A stretch of DNA of 64,000 nt from Clostridiales bacterium UBA6114 (GTDB taxonomy: Bacteria > Bacillota > Clostridia > Oscillospirales > Butyricicoccaceae): NCBI GenBank assembly GCA_002423435.1, contig DIWE01000005.1, positions 36,713 to 100,712 of the forward strand, read 5' to 3'. This document shows, in pieces, positions 31,627 to 41,076 of this stretch. The notes under the pieces are model-generated. The model saw nothing but the letters and a program-made list of their open reading frames with translations, was not told the origin of the DNA and made no database searches. How positions within the stretch are numbered: position 1 is the stretch's first letter; each line of letters opens with the position of its first letter. The position numbers and the translations under genes were made by a program.

Positions 31627-33855
31627 TCAGCCGGGCGAATTGTTGATTTGGGACGTGTTCGCCACGATATCGCCGCTGATAATATCGTATTCATATGTGC
31701 CGGATACCTCTTTCGCCCCTTCCTGAGCCGTCCAGCGATAATCGACGCGGACTGTTGTATCGTCCGGCCATTCCATGGCCTTGAAAATGGGGTCCGGGCG
31801 GTTTACAGCCGGCTGTGACGCGGCGTCGAGCTGCGCGGAGACGGTATCCATATCCGGCAGCTCGATGACCTTTCCGGTATCGGCGTCCACAATGAAGCAT
31901 TCTCCCCAGGTCCTCGCTTCTCCGTATACGGCAACGTACCTGCTGCCGTTGCTCCACAGAAATTCCGCCCTGTAATACCCGCCTGCGTTCCACACCGTCG
32001 TTTCGTCCGAGCCCCGGATTACGCGCAGGCCCTCGTAGGGATACAGTCCGGCGGCGGTTATGCCTTTATTCGTACCATATGCCTCGGCCCGGTATGTTCC
32101 GTCCGGGGAATCCACGCGCAGAGTTTCATTTTCCGGTATGGAAGGACCTGTGCGGCCGGCAATGTCGGAAAGGGAAAGATCCGTCTCCTGGAGCCTATAC
32201 AGTCTCAAGAGTATGTCGCCGCTGAAGTGGCCAAGCCACACCTCTGCGTCCATCTGGTAAAGCCTGTAATCGTCGCCGATATCGTATTCAATCCGCGACT
32301 GATAGCCGGAGATGTCCACAGCCTCAGTCAAGAACATGCCGTCCCATTCGTCCGTGTCCACTTCCTTGGCCTGCCAGTCGGTCAGCGAATAATTTTTTTG
32401 TATCTCTCCGGTTTCCTCGTTTGCGATTGCGAAACCGTTCGGGTCGCATAGATAAAGCTGTCCGGTGCCTTCAATGGGATAGTAGGAAGTGGCAGGGTTC
32501 ACATAAAGGCACTCATCAAAGGCGTAGACCGTTGACAAGGCATAAGCGCGCCTTACCCCGCCGGAACCGGCGTATATCTTGTATACTGCGACGCTTGCGT
32601 CCCTGTCGCTTCGATATACCCCGATATACGGCTCCTCGATATAATATGTGTTCCCCTCGCCGTACAGGCATAACGTTCTTGTCTCGTTTTCAAGGATCAG
32701 TCTGACGATAAGATAATTGTTTTTTGCCGGATAATCGTTTACAGATCGCCGCAGTGTTTTCCTTGCCCCGGACAGGGAGGATAAAACGCTCTCAATATCG
32801 CTGCCGTCTGTTATAACGACAGGACCGAGACTTTCATATTCGTTGAATTGTTCCATATGCACGGACAGTACGGCGGATGCGCCGGGAAGCTCCAGTGTCT
32901 TTACCGGGTTTGCCAGCAGGAACAAAGCGGCGGCAACGCATGCGATACCCGCAACGGCGATTGCCCGGAACGCGGGCCTTTTATAGTTCAAAATGTTCCG
33001 TACGCGCCCTTTCACGCCGCTTTCGCCGAAGGCCAGCGGGCTGCCCGCGAGAATGGGCCGTCCTGTGGCGAGGCGTGCGAGCACCGCAGAGTATCCGGCT
33101 CTGCCCTCCTCGTCAAGCTCCCGGGCCACCCGCTCGTCGCAGCTCATTTCCATGTCGAGGCACATGAGCCGGAAGGAAAGCCACATGATCGGGTTAAACC
33201 AATGTACGGACAATGCGAGGAAGGCCAGAGGCTTTATAAGATAGTCCCGCCGTCCGATATGCGCGCGCTCATGCAGGAGGACATACCCGCGCTCGGCCTC
33301 CGGCAAGCCGACCGGCAGATAGATGCGGGGCTTTGCCAAGCCGCATACGAATGGAGATAGAATTGCGTCCGTCTCGAACACGTTGCCGTGGAATAAAGTC
33401 GCGTCGGATAACCGTCGCTTTAGAAGCACGTAAGAGGTTATGCTGTATACGAGCATTGCGGCAACACCGAGGAGCCATATAAAGGTGGCAATCGCCGCGG
33501 GAGCCTCCAATGGGTCGGCGACCAGCTGTTCCTCCCCCTGCGGCAGGGATCTGTTGACCGCTCCGCTTAAGTCCGGGATGACCAGATCGACCTGCGGTGA
33601 TGCCGTGTGCGCGATGTTCCCGGGAATATAGGAGACTGCGCCGCTTTCTGCCGCCGGCGCGCCGATACCGCCCAGGAGGGAGAACGCCGATGAAAAGGAA
33701 AACGGGCAGACGAGCCGAAAAAGCACCACGCCCCAAAGCGCGTATGAGATCCACTTCGGCGCTTTCCTGAGCAGGAGTCGCATAATGATAACCGCTATCG
33801 CCACAAACGTTGCGGTGATGCTCATATTGAGTATTTTGAAAATCAGCGCGTACAT
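31627..33855 (-). CDS. BlaR1/MecR1-type M56 membrane peptidase with unusual sensor domain
   Basis: The 742-residue protein starts with membrane segments (about 1-25, 35-60, 118-146) around a cytoplasmic M56 metalloprotease with zinc motif HERAH (195-199) and the downstream EMSCDERVAR. Such proteins cleave a BlaI-type repressor on signal. After a further membrane segment (about 300-318) there are over 400 extracellular residues. They do not show the S-x-x-K penicillin-binding motif expected of a beta-lactam sensor in the places I inspected, so the signal is probably different. It overlaps its repressor gene by one base. Confidence 0.85.
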   Translation of the reverse strand: MYALIFKILNMSITATFVAIAVIIMRLLLRKAPKWISYALWGVVLFRLVCPFSFSSAFSLLGGIGAPAAESGAVSYIPGNIAHTASPQVDLVIPDLSGAVNRSLPQGEEQLVADPLEAPAAIATFIWLLGVAAMLVYSITSYVLLKRRLSDATLFHGNVFETDAILSPFVCGLAKPRIYLPVGLPEAERGYVLLHERAHIGRRDYLIKPLAFLALSVHWFNPIMWLSFRLMCLDMEMSCDERVARELDEEGRAGYSAVLARLATGRPILAGSPLAFGESGVKGRVRNILNYKRPAFRAIAVAGIACVAAALFLLANPVKTLELPGASAVLSVHMEQFNEYESLGPVVITDGSDIESVLSSLSGARKTLRRSVNDYPAKNNYLIVRLILENETRTLCLYGEGNTYYIEEPYIGVYRSDRDASVAVYKIYAGSGGVRRAYALSTVYAFDECLYVNPATSYYPIEGTGQLYLCDPNGFAIANEETGEIQKNYSLTDWQAKEVDTDEWDGMFLTEAVDISGYQSRIEYDIGDDYRLYQMDAEVWLGHFSGDILLRLYRLQETDLSLSDIAGRTGPSIPENETLRVDSPDGTYRAEAYGTNKGITAAGLYPYEGLRVIRGSDETTVWNAGGYYRAEFLWSNGSRYVAVYGEARTWGECFIVDADTGKVIELPDMDTVSAQLDAASQPAVNRPDPIFKAMEWPDDTTVRVDYRWTAQEGAKEVSGTYEYDIISGDIVANTSQINNSPG

Positions 33856-34223
33856 TACGGCCTCCTTCGGTACTCTTCGAGCATTCTTTCGATCTCGCGG
33901 GTCTCCTCATTACTCACCGTTCCTCCGTCGAGAAACGCCGCGACGAACTTCGGCAGGGAGCCGTCGAAGCTGCGGTCAAGCATCTGCCGCCCTTCGGCGC
34001 GCCGCGCCTGCTCGCGGTCAATGAGCGCGGTCACGACGGTGTCTGCGCTTTTCAGATATCCTTTCTCGCATAGACGCTTGATGACGGTATAAGTCGTTGT
34101 GCGTTTCCATCCAAGTCTCGCCTCCACTAGGCGGCACAGCTCCGGCGACGCGATTGGCTGCGCATCCCACACAATATCCAGCAGACGGTAATCCGCATTG
34201 CTGAGTGTAATCTCGTTATCCAT
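33855..34223 (-). CDS. BlaI/MecI/CopY-family repressor
   Basis: The 122-residue protein has the BlaI winged helix (LSNADYRLLDIVWDAQPIASPELCRLVEARLGWKRTTTYTVIKRLCEKGYL) and a C-terminal dimer region ending ERMLEEYRRR. It represses its own operon and is inactivated by proteolysis, presumably by the M56 protein encoded next to it. A palindrome overlapping its -10 region is the evident operator. Confidence 0.9.
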   Translation of the reverse strand: MDNEITLSNADYRLLDIVWDAQPIASPELCRLVEARLGWKRTTTYTVIKRLCEKGYLKSADTVVTALIDREQARRAEGRQMLDRSFDGSLPKFVAAFLDGGTVSNEETREIERMLEEYRRRP

Positions 34224-34248
34224 ACGGGGGACCTCCAGTCGATACTTT

Positions 34249-34266
34249 TAGACTGAATCCAGTCTA
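34249..34266. promoter_or_regulatory. BlaI-type operator
   Basis: TAGACTGAATCCAGTCTA is a perfect 7-bp dyad around 4 bp. It overlaps the -10 box of the blaI promoter, and further half-sites follow (TAGACTGG at 34273-34280, CCAGTC upstream of the gene). The position is ideal for autorepression. Confidence 0.75.
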
Positions 34267-34289
34267 ACACATTAGACTGGCGATGTCAA
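34261..34289 (-). promoter_or_regulatory. Promoter of the blaI-blaR1 pair
   Basis: On the minus strand a perfect -35 TTGACA (34289-34284) and -10 TAGACT (34266-34261) are spaced by 17 bp. Confidence 0.75.
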
Positions 34290-34410
34290 ATAAGAATGAC
34301 AAATTGCCGGGACGGTAAGGCGGGCGGTTTCCGATCGGATTCTTTTGGGATTATTTAAATCTTTTGGATCCTCCGTTAAAAACAATTGAGGATGGTTCAC
34401 TAATATATTG

Positions 34411-34420
34411 CATACGTATG
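34411..34420. promoter_or_regulatory. LacI-type operator 1 (CATACGTATG)
   Basis: A perfect 10-bp palindrome CATACGTATG touches the -35 box of the promoter of the LacI-family gene. Identical copies are at 35897 and 42781. The placement suggests autorepression. Confidence 0.7.
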
Positions 34421-34447
34421 GACTTTTTCGACCGGTTGTTATATAAT
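34419..34447 (+). promoter_or_regulatory. Promoter of the LacI-family gene
   Basis: TGGACT (34419-34424) and TATAAT (34442-34447) are 17 bp apart; the -35 box overlaps operator 1. Confidence 0.5.
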
Positions 34448-34715
34448 ACAAATAATCAGGGAATATCTTCGCTGACATTTATAAAATCACGATTTACCCT
34501 CCGGGCACGGGACTTATAATGCGGCTGCTGCCATTTACGGCGGATGAACTTGTGGGGAGGGATCTTCGCGGAGGCTTGGAAAACAATGTAATTATTGTAT
34601 ATTTCATATTTATATGATATAAAAAGAGATAACTAATAGTACTTTACTGCGGCTAAGTATTGCCGGTAATTGGAGCCTCGGGATCGCCTCCATTTCTCGT
34701 TAAAAAGGATAATAG

Positions 34716-35726
34716 ATGATGACTTCAAAAGAATTGGCCAAGATGCTTGGCGTTCACCAGTCCACAATTTCAAGGGCTCTGAATGACAGCCCTCTGGTTG
34801 CAGAAAAAACCAAAAAATACATCAAGGAAAAAGCGGAAGAACAGGGCTTTGTGCTGAACAGCCAGGCACAAAGTCTTAAAACAAACAAGACCAGGATTAT
34901 CGGGATCTTGTTTCCGGTCTTCTTTGAGAGCCTGAGCAAAAACTTAATGTTCACTTACATTTATGATGTCATACAGAAGGAATTGATTCAGAAGGATTAC
35001 GATATCATGGTAATCTATGATTACGGAGTGGCTTCGGGGATCAATGTGTTGGAACGAATCGTAAAAAGCCAGAAGGTGGATGGTTTTGTTAATTTACGTC
35101 CGTTTCTGTCCGATAAAGAAATTGAGCTTATCGAGCAATATCAGGTTCCCTTTGTAACGATGTTTAATGCAGAGCAAAACAGCAACAAACTCCACGAGTT
35201 CATGGTAGATGAGTTCTCCGCAGGTTTCCAGGTCGGGGCTTATTTGGGAATGCAGACGGAATGGGAATATGTCTATGTTTCACTGCCGATAGATCAGAAA
35301 AACTCCCATGCCCGGTTGGAAGGGTATAAGAGAGGATTGGAAAGCGTCGGAAAGCAGTTGACGAAAATTATCACTTGTGAACTTTCGACAAAAGATGCCT
35401 ACCGTGCCGTGACCGGGGAGAAAGACTGGTTTAAGACACACAAAGCGGCAAGCTATGTATATAACGATATGCTTGCGCTGGGCGTCGTGCAGGCGCTTAA
35501 AACCATGGGAATCGATATTCCGGGACAAGCCCAGATTATCGGCATGGATGATATCCCAATTACGACATGGCTTCCTCCGCACATCAGTACTATGCGTGCT
35601 CCGATTAATGCGATTGTCAGAGATGGGTGTTTGCTGCTGTGTAGGCTGATCGACGGGGAAACGGTTCCTCCGAAAACGAGAATCTACCAATCCTCGCTTG
35701 TTCACAGAGACACGACAAAAGGATAA
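34716..35726 (+). CDS. LacI-family transcriptional regulator of the sulfatase locus
   Basis: The 336-residue protein has the LacI helix-turn-helix and hinge (TSKELAKMLGVHQSTISRALNDSPLVAEKTKKYIKEKAEEQGF) and a periplasmic-binding-protein-like effector domain (VPFVTMFNAE, IIGMDDIP). AAAAGGA precedes the tandem ATGATG start. Three perfect copies of CATACGTATG lie before this gene, before the sulfatase operon (36088) and before the SLH protein gene (42889), which defines a local regulon. The inducer is probably a product of the glycan or sulfated acid broken down there. Confidence 0.9.
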   Translation: MMTSKELAKMLGVHQSTISRALNDSPLVAEKTKKYIKEKAEEQGFVLNSQAQSLKTNKTRIIGILFPVFFESLSKNLMFTYIYDVIQKELIQKDYDIMVIYDYGVASGINVLERIVKSQKVDGFVNLRPFLSDKEIELIEQYQVPFVTMFNAEQNSNKLHEFMVDEFSAGFQVGAYLGMQTEWEYVYVSLPIDQKNSHARLEGYKRGLESVGKQLTKIITCELSTKDAYRAVTGEKDWFKTHKAASYVYNDMLALGVVQALKTMGIDIPGQAQIIGMDDIPITTWLPPHISTMRAPINAIVRDGCLLLCRLIDGETVPPKTRIYQSSLVHRDTTKG

Positions 35727-35741
35727 ATATAACTGAAGCAG

Positions 35742-35782
35742 GAAACCGCCCGATAACGCCGGGCGGTTTCTTTGGTTTTTAT
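35742..35782 (+). terminator. Terminator of the LacI-family gene
   Basis: GAAACCGCCCG (35742-35752) pairs perfectly with CGGGCGGTTTC (35760-35770) and is followed by TTTGGTTTTTATTT. Confidence 0.85.
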
Positions 35783-35860
35783 TTAAGAAATAGATTTGTG
35801 CAGCTTTGCCATAAAATTACAATTGAATATATACGTAATGCTGAAAAATGACTTGTAGTC

Positions 35861-35889
35861 TTGACATCGCACAGTAATTGTAGTAAAAA
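35861..35889 (+). promoter_or_regulatory. Promoter of the sulfatase/TTT operon
   Basis: A perfect -35 TTGACA (35861-35866) and -10-like TAAAAA (35884-35889) have a 17-bp spacer. Operator 2 covers the predicted start point. Confidence 0.55.
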
Positions 35890-35896
35890 GGTATTA

Positions 35897-35906
35897 CATA
35901 CGTATG
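35897..35906. promoter_or_regulatory. LacI-type operator 2 (CATACGTATG)
   Basis: This is the second perfect copy, placed about +1 to +10 relative to the predicted promoter, where a bound repressor would block transcription of the sulfatase/TTT operon. Confidence 0.75.
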
Positions 35907-36004
35907 CAAATCTGTTGGCACCAGTTGCTGGATCATAGTTTTCATCGAGTAGATTTAAGACCTTCAAATTATGCCCGTAAAACGTTTCCAAGACAGGAGG
36001 GATA

Positions 36005-36091
36005 TTGCGGCGATGGAATTTGTCGGACTGTGCAGTCAGATTACAGAGTGAATCAAATGGTGCCAAAGAACGAGAAGAGGTATCTGAATGA
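36005..36091 (+). other. Possible 28-codon leader ORF overlapping the sulfatase start
   Basis: A TTG-initiated frame follows the only strong ribosome binding site in this leader (AGGAGGG, 35996-36002) and ends at a TGA that overlaps the sulfatase ATG (ATGA at 36088-36091). The peptide has no recognisable domain. It may serve only for translational coupling, or may not be translated. Confidence 0.25.
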
Positions 36092-37545
36092 GAGTAATTA
36101 TGGTGATGTTCGATTCACTTAACCGCAAATTTCTTTCAAGCTATGGCTGTGAACAGTCTGTAACGCCGAATTTCCAGAGACTTTCCGAGCTGACGGTCAC
36201 ATTTGACAACTTTTATGGGGGGAGCCTGCCTTGTATTCCCGCCCGCCGGGAGCTGCAGACGGGCAGATACAATTTTCTACATAGAAGCTGGGGACCGATG
36301 GAACCATTTGATGATTCTCTGCCGCAGATTTTGAGCAATCACGGGATCTATACACATTTAGTAACAGATCATTGCCATTACTGGCAGGAAGGCGGGAGCA
36401 CCTACCATACGAGATTCTCCAGCTGCGATTTTATCCGTGGGCAGGAGGGAGATTTTTGGTACGGTGATGCAGCCGGTTTTACCAGAAATCTTGATCTGCG
36501 CCGACAAGATGCCATCAACCGGTTGTATATGCCGGAAGAGTCCGATTGTCCCCACGCGCGCACGTTCCGATCGGGACTGTGCTTCTTGGAAAAAAATGTA
36601 GAAAATCAAAATTGGTTTCTCCAACTGGAATACTTTGATCCCCATGAACCATATTTTGCGCCGCAAAGATTCAGGGAAATGTACGGGGCAAGGGAAGACG
36701 GATTGGATTGGCCATATTATGGGAAGGTTAGCGACAGAACACGAATTGAAGATGCGCGACTCCATTATATGGCACTGGTTACCATGTGCGATGAATATCT
36801 TGGAAAGATCCTGGATTTTATGGACAGCAATCATATGTGGAATGATACGATGCTGATCGTAAACACCGATCATGGTTTCCTGTTAGGTGAGCACAGCTAT
36901 TTCGCCAAAAATTATATGCCATGCTACGATGAAATTGTACATATACCGTTTTTCATTTGGGATCCAAGGACGGGTAGGCGGAACGCCCGCTGCAGCAACC
37001 TTGCACAAACGATTGACATTGCACCGACAATCCTTGATTATTTCGGAATAAAGCCGACCAAGGATATGCAGGGACTCAGCCTAGGGGAGGCAGCTGCAAA
37101 TGGCGGACCTGCGCGGGATTACGCTCTGTTCGGCTGTTTTGGAAAACATGTCAATATCACAGATGGGCGCTATGTTTATATGCGCAGTGCCAAGCGCGAT
37201 GTGCCGCTGAACAATTATACGATCGTACCGCTTAATATTTTAACACCCTTTTCTCTTGAGGAGCTGCAGCAGTCCGAGATTACACCGCCCGATGCGTTTG
37301 GGTTTTCCAAGGGCATTCCGTTGCTGAAGATTCCAACATGCGATACAACCGCGCCCGACAATTCCATATATTCATACAGCAAGCACAAGTCTTTCGGCGA
37401 TTTGCTGTTTGATCTGCAAACGGATCCGGCCCAGGAGTCCCCAATTGATGCTCCGGAGGTTGAGCAGCGCCTGATTTGTAAGATGAGAGAAATGATGGCG
37501 GAAAATGAAGCCCCGTCTGAACAGTTGGAACGGATGGGCTTATGA
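36088..37545 (+). CDS. Sulfatase 1 (formylglycine-dependent, Cys-type)
   Basis: The 485-residue alkaline-phosphatase-superfamily hydrolase has the metal-binding start MVMFDSLNR and the sulfatase signature CIPARRELQTG, with Cys49, Pro51 and Arg53. Further motifs are DPHEPYFAP and NTDHGFLLGEH, which supply metal ligands. Cys49 must be oxidised to formylglycine, and the maturase for this is encoded at 50654. There is no signal peptide, so it acts in the cytoplasm on an imported sulfate ester. Phosphonate monoesterase-like activity is an alternative within this family. It is the first gene of an operon with the TTT transporter and a second sulfatase. Confidence 0.87.
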   Translation: MRVIMVMFDSLNRKFLSSYGCEQSVTPNFQRLSELTVTFDNFYGGSLPCIPARRELQTGRYNFLHRSWGPMEPFDDSLPQILSNHGIYTHLVTDHCHYWQEGGSTYHTRFSSCDFIRGQEGDFWYGDAAGFTRNLDLRRQDAINRLYMPEESDCPHARTFRSGLCFLEKNVENQNWFLQLEYFDPHEPYFAPQRFREMYGAREDGLDWPYYGKVSDRTRIEDARLHYMALVTMCDEYLGKILDFMDSNHMWNDTMLIVNTDHGFLLGEHSYFAKNYMPCYDEIVHIPFFIWDPRTGRRNARCSNLAQTIDIAPTILDYFGIKPTKDMQGLSLGEAAANGGPARDYALFGCFGKHVNITDGRYVYMRSAKRDVPLNNYTIVPLNILTPFSLEELQQSEITPPDAFGFSKGIPLLKIPTCDTTAPDNSIYSYSKHKSFGDLLFDLQTDPAQESPIDAPEVEQRLICKMREMMAENEAPSEQLERMGL

Positions 37546-37885
37546 CAAGACGGCCGCCTGAAGGCAATAGAAAAGGCTGGCACGCGCGTCTTGCGCCGAT
37601 GTCGTTTCCATTATTTTATTGGGGGGGCTCCAACTCAAGAATATGTCAGAAAAAGACCTCTTTCGATCTAATTCGCTGACGAAATAAGTATATTTTGTTA
37701 TTAATACCACCGCGCATATTCGATCATATGACAACAAAGCTGAAAATGAAAACCATAAGCAAACCCGCAGATTCGAGTTTGCAAGGCAACTGTCAAGCTG
37801 TTGATAAGCGCCTGAAAAATGGGGAAAAGGCTCTGCTCAATAACGGACAATGCCTGATTATAAAATATTAACGGGAGGAATAGAA
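37546..37885. other. Gap between sulfatase 1 and the TTT genes, 340 bp
   Basis: I see no gene, terminator, repeat or convincing promoter here. The length would allow a separate promoter for the transporter genes. Confidence 0.5.
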
Positions 37886-38935
37886 ATGAAAAAGTTCATC
37901 ACTGTGTTACTCGCGCTGTCCATGGTAGTTTGCATGTTTGCTGGCTGCAGCGGCGAAGCCCCGTCCGAAAGCACCGCCGCTACCGCTACCACCACCGAAA
38001 CGGAATCTGCGGCAGAGTCTGCAACTAAGACTGCGGCAGAAGCCAATTGGCCGACAGGCCCCGTCAGTATTTTTGTGGCTGCACAGGCCGGATCAAATCT
38101 GGACATCAAAGCCCGTCTTGTTGCAAAGTATCTGACCAATGAGCTTGGGCAATCAGTTGTCGTTGAAAACCGCAACGGCGCGGGCGGCATTACTGCCTGT
38201 ACGCAGTTCCTTTCCGAAAAGCCAAATTCCAATTCAATCCAATATTTCGCCGCAGCTTACCTGTGCGTTGCGCCGATCTATAACAAAATTGAGTATAAAT
38301 CGGAGGACTTTATTCCGGTGTCCGGTCTGGACACCGTTGAGAACGGCTTCTTTGTCAGCTCAAAATTGGGTATCAAGTCTCTGGATGGTCTGAAAAAATA
38401 CGGACAAGGCCGCACTGTAAAATTTGCAAGTACCGGCACCGGCAGCGACACGTTCCTTCTTTCCAAAATCTTGATGGATGAACTCGGCCTGCAGTCCGAC
38501 AGTATCAACGGAAATGGTTTCCCCGATTCTCTTATTAATGTCATTTCCGGCAACGCGGAGGTCTGCTACTGCGCTTTGAGCACGGCCAGCCAGTATGTGA
38601 AAGATGGCTCAATTATTCCTCTCGCCGTTTACAGCACCGATGATTACACCGGATATGCCGATATGGGTTATCCTGAGGTTAAGTCTTTGAAGAACCAGGG
38701 CTACGACATAGAGTATTCAACTATTACATGGTTTTCCCTGCGTGCGGGAACGGATGCCGCAGCCGTCGAGAAACTCGCTGGCGTACTGGAAAAGGTGTAT
38801 GCAAATCCTGAGTTTCAGGCTGAACTCACTAAAGCCGGATTTTATATGATGGAGGATACTTCCACTGCCGCGGTCTCTGCGAGAGTGGATAAAATGATTA
38901 CGGACTGTGCGGGATTTGCCGAACGCATAGGCTGA
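37886..38935 (+). CDS. tctC: TTT-family substrate-binding lipoprotein (TctC type)
   Basis: The 349-residue protein begins with a lipoprotein signal ending MFAGCSGE, a Ser/Thr/Ala-rich linker, and a Bug/TctC domain with the carboxylate-binding loops GPVSIFVAAQAGSNLDIKAR and VENRNGAGGI. It captures a carboxylate and passes it to TctAB. ATG 37886 follows GGGAGGAA. In most Bug proteins the first loop is P-x-x-P-G-G; here it reads AAQAGSN, so the ligand may not be a simple tricarboxylate. It lies between two sulfatase genes. Confidence 0.87.
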   Translation: MKKFITVLLALSMVVCMFAGCSGEAPSESTAATATTTETESAAESATKTAAEANWPTGPVSIFVAAQAGSNLDIKARLVAKYLTNELGQSVVVENRNGAGGITACTQFLSEKPNSNSIQYFAAAYLCVAPIYNKIEYKSEDFIPVSGLDTVENGFFVSSKLGIKSLDGLKKYGQGRTVKFASTGTGSDTFLLSKILMDELGLQSDSINGNGFPDSLINVISGNAEVCYCALSTASQYVKDGSIIPLAVYSTDDYTGYADMGYPEVKSLKNQGYDIEYSTITWFSLRAGTDAAAVEKLAGVLEKVYANPEFQAELTKAGFYMMEDTSTAAVSARVDKMITDCAGFAERIG

Positions 38936-39034
38936 TTCCATAGCTCATATTTTGGATCGACAATAATGGATAGCGACATGGCCTTTTCCTAACCGAAAGG
39001 GCTATGTCATCATTATTGAGGGGAAGAGGCGTAT

Positions 39035-39499
39035 ATGAAAAAAATAGCTTTGAAAAAGAATCTGACTTCAGGTATTATTGCCGTTATTTTCGGTGTTGTT
39101 TTGTGGGTTATGCTTCCCTATTGCATTAAGTCCGGCGTGAACAGTGTTACGTCGGCAGTTGGCCCGGAGTATATACCGAAGATCATCCTGGCGGTTACGA
39201 CTGCCTGCGGTATCGGCCTGATTTTTACCAGTATTGTTCTGAAAAAGGATGAAACCGTTGATATTGAGCTGAAATCCGAGACCCGCGCTTTGATCTATAT
39301 GGTGTTGCTCATAGTTTATGTTTTGCTTTTACCGCATATCGGCTATCTGATTTCTTCGATGGCGTTTGCAGGGGTTTCGTTGCTTGTCATGCAATGCAGG
39401 AAAGCAAGTTACTACATATTTGCGGAGATTTTGGTTGTTCTGATATTCATCGGCTTTAAATATGGCTTATCTGTTTCGCTTCCAACAATATGGTTATGA
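39035..39499 (+). CDS. tctB: TTT-family small membrane subunit (TctB type)
   Basis: The 154-residue protein with four hydrophobic segments fits TctB, the small, poorly conserved membrane subunit. The segment VGPEYIPKIILAVTTACGIGLI is typical. GGGGAAGAGG precedes the ATG. It is placed between the binding protein and the large subunit, the standard TTT order. Confidence 0.84.
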   Translation: MKKIALKKNLTSGIIAVIFGVVLWVMLPYCIKSGVNSVTSAVGPEYIPKIILAVTTACGIGLIFTSIVLKKDETVDIELKSETRALIYMVLLIVYVLLLPHIGYLISSMAFAGVSLLVMQCRKASYYIFAEILVVLIFIGFKYGLSVSLPTIWL

Positions 39500-39517
39500 G
39501 ATGCGGAGGGTAGATAA

Positions 39518-41050
39518 ATGGGGCAGCTCATCTTAAACGGCATACGGGACACCTTTACGGTTTATAATATTCTTTTTATTTTAGCGGGCGTGTTCGTGGG
39601 AATTGTCTTTGGCGCAATTCCGGGTCTCTCCACGGACCTTGCGGTGGTTCTGTTTCTGCCGCTGACATTCAATCTGGATGTATTGCCGGGGATCCTGCTA
39701 CTGCTTGGTATATACTGCGGCGGTACATACGGAGGTTCAATAAGCGCGATCCTGATTGGTACGCCGGGAACCAATACTGCCGTGGCAACCGTATTTGACG
39801 GATATCCAATGGCACAGAAGGGTCAGGCGCGAAAAGCTTTGAGCATGGCCCTATTTGCCTCGACGGTCGGCGGTCTGATAAGCGCTTTTATCCTTCTTTT
39901 TACCGCGCCGTACATCTCCGGCTTTGTTCTTAAATTCGGGCCTCCTGAATATTTTTGTCTGGCAGTCTTTGGACTCTCGATTATCGCAGGAGTCAGCGGC
40001 AACAGCCTGCTGCGCGGCTTAATTATGGGCTGTTTCGGCTTCTTTGCCTCCTGTATCGGCGTTGATGCCTCTTCGGGAGCGACGAGGTTTACATTTAATA
40101 ACGTTTATATGATGAAGGGACTTGCTCTTCTGCCGGTCTTGCTGGGCGTATTCGCGCTGCCCAACATTCTCAATCAGATTTACAGCAAGGGATACCTTAA
40201 AATATTTGGGAAATCTCCTGAGATGGACAAAAAGGACGGACTGACCAGGCAGGAAAGGCTTTCATGCATGCCGGTCATTATGAGGTCGACCTTTATAGGG
40301 TGTATTATCGGAGCTATACCGGGCGCGGGCGCGGCAATTGCTGCATTCATGGCTTACAACGAAGGCAAACGGACATCCAAGCGCGGACATCTGTTCGGAA
40401 CCGGTGAAATTGAAGGCGTTGCCGCACCGGAATCCGCGAATAATGCGGTTACAGGCTGTTCGCTGATCCCGCTGTTTACTCTTGGCATTCCGGGCAGTAT
40501 CGTTGCGGCGCTTTTGATCGGCGCCTTTACCATGCAGGGGCTGACGCCGGGGCCGACGCTGTTTAAGACGCAGGCTCCCCTGATGTATGCGATCATGATC
40601 GGCATGATCGTATGCAATGTGGCAATGTTCATAGAGGGGAAGTACCTTCTTCATCTTTTTGCGAAAATTTCTAAAGTTCCGCAGCCGATCCTGTTTACCG
40701 GATTGGCACTCTTCTGTGTTGCCGGTTCTTACTCTTCATCAAATCTGATGTTCGACGTCTATGTCCTGCTCGTATTCGGCATAGTGATGTTCCTGATACA
40801 GCGTCTCGGCTTTCCCGGAGCTCCTTTTGTCCTGGGTCTGATTCTTGGGCCGCTGCTGGAATCCAGTCTGAAAAACTCGCTTGTCATGTCCGACGGTTCC
40901 TGGCTCATCTTTTTTTTGAGACCTATTTCCGTCGTGATACTTATCATCACAGTGGTGTTCACGGCTTATTCTATGGTAAAAACACGGCAAATCAAGAGAA
41001 TAGGAGCAGTGAAGACCGGCGTGGATGAAGCGACTGCGCTTGAAGATTAA
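39518..41050 (+). CDS. tctA: TTT-family large permease subunit (TctA type)
   Basis: The 510-residue protein has about 12 membrane segments and the TctA hallmarks GIVFGAIPGLSTDLAVVLFLPLTF, YCGGTYGGSISAILIGTPGT and, in the second half, GCIIGAIPGAGAAIAAFMAY and GIPGSIVAALLIGA. It is the cation-coupled translocation subunit. It ends 26 bp before the second sulfatase gene. Transport would be driven by an ion gradient, without ATP. Confidence 0.92.
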   Translation: MGQLILNGIRDTFTVYNILFILAGVFVGIVFGAIPGLSTDLAVVLFLPLTFNLDVLPGILLLLGIYCGGTYGGSISAILIGTPGTNTAVATVFDGYPMAQKGQARKALSMALFASTVGGLISAFILLFTAPYISGFVLKFGPPEYFCLAVFGLSIIAGVSGNSLLRGLIMGCFGFFASCIGVDASSGATRFTFNNVYMMKGLALLPVLLGVFALPNILNQIYSKGYLKIFGKSPEMDKKDGLTRQERLSCMPVIMRSTFIGCIIGAIPGAGAAIAAFMAYNEGKRTSKRGHLFGTGEIEGVAAPESANNAVTGCSLIPLFTLGIPGSIVAALLIGAFTMQGLTPGPTLFKTQAPLMYAIMIGMIVCNVAMFIEGKYLLHLFAKISKVPQPILFTGLALFCVAGSYSSSNLMFDVYVLLVFGIVMFLIQRLGFPGAPFVLGLILGPLLESSLKNSLVMSDGSWLIFFLRPISVVILIITVVFTAYSMVKTRQIKRIGAVKTGVDEATALED

Positions 41051-41076
41051 AAAACATTATTCTCCGAGGTGAAACT

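Larger units (their letters stand above)
34224..34715. other. Divergent control region between the BlaI pair and the LacI gene
   Basis: The 492 bp hold the blaI promoter and operator (34249-34289), a LacI-type operator (34411-34420) and a promoter towards the LacI gene (34419-34447), which leaves an AT-rich leader of about 260 nt with no gene I recognise. Confidence 0.6.
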
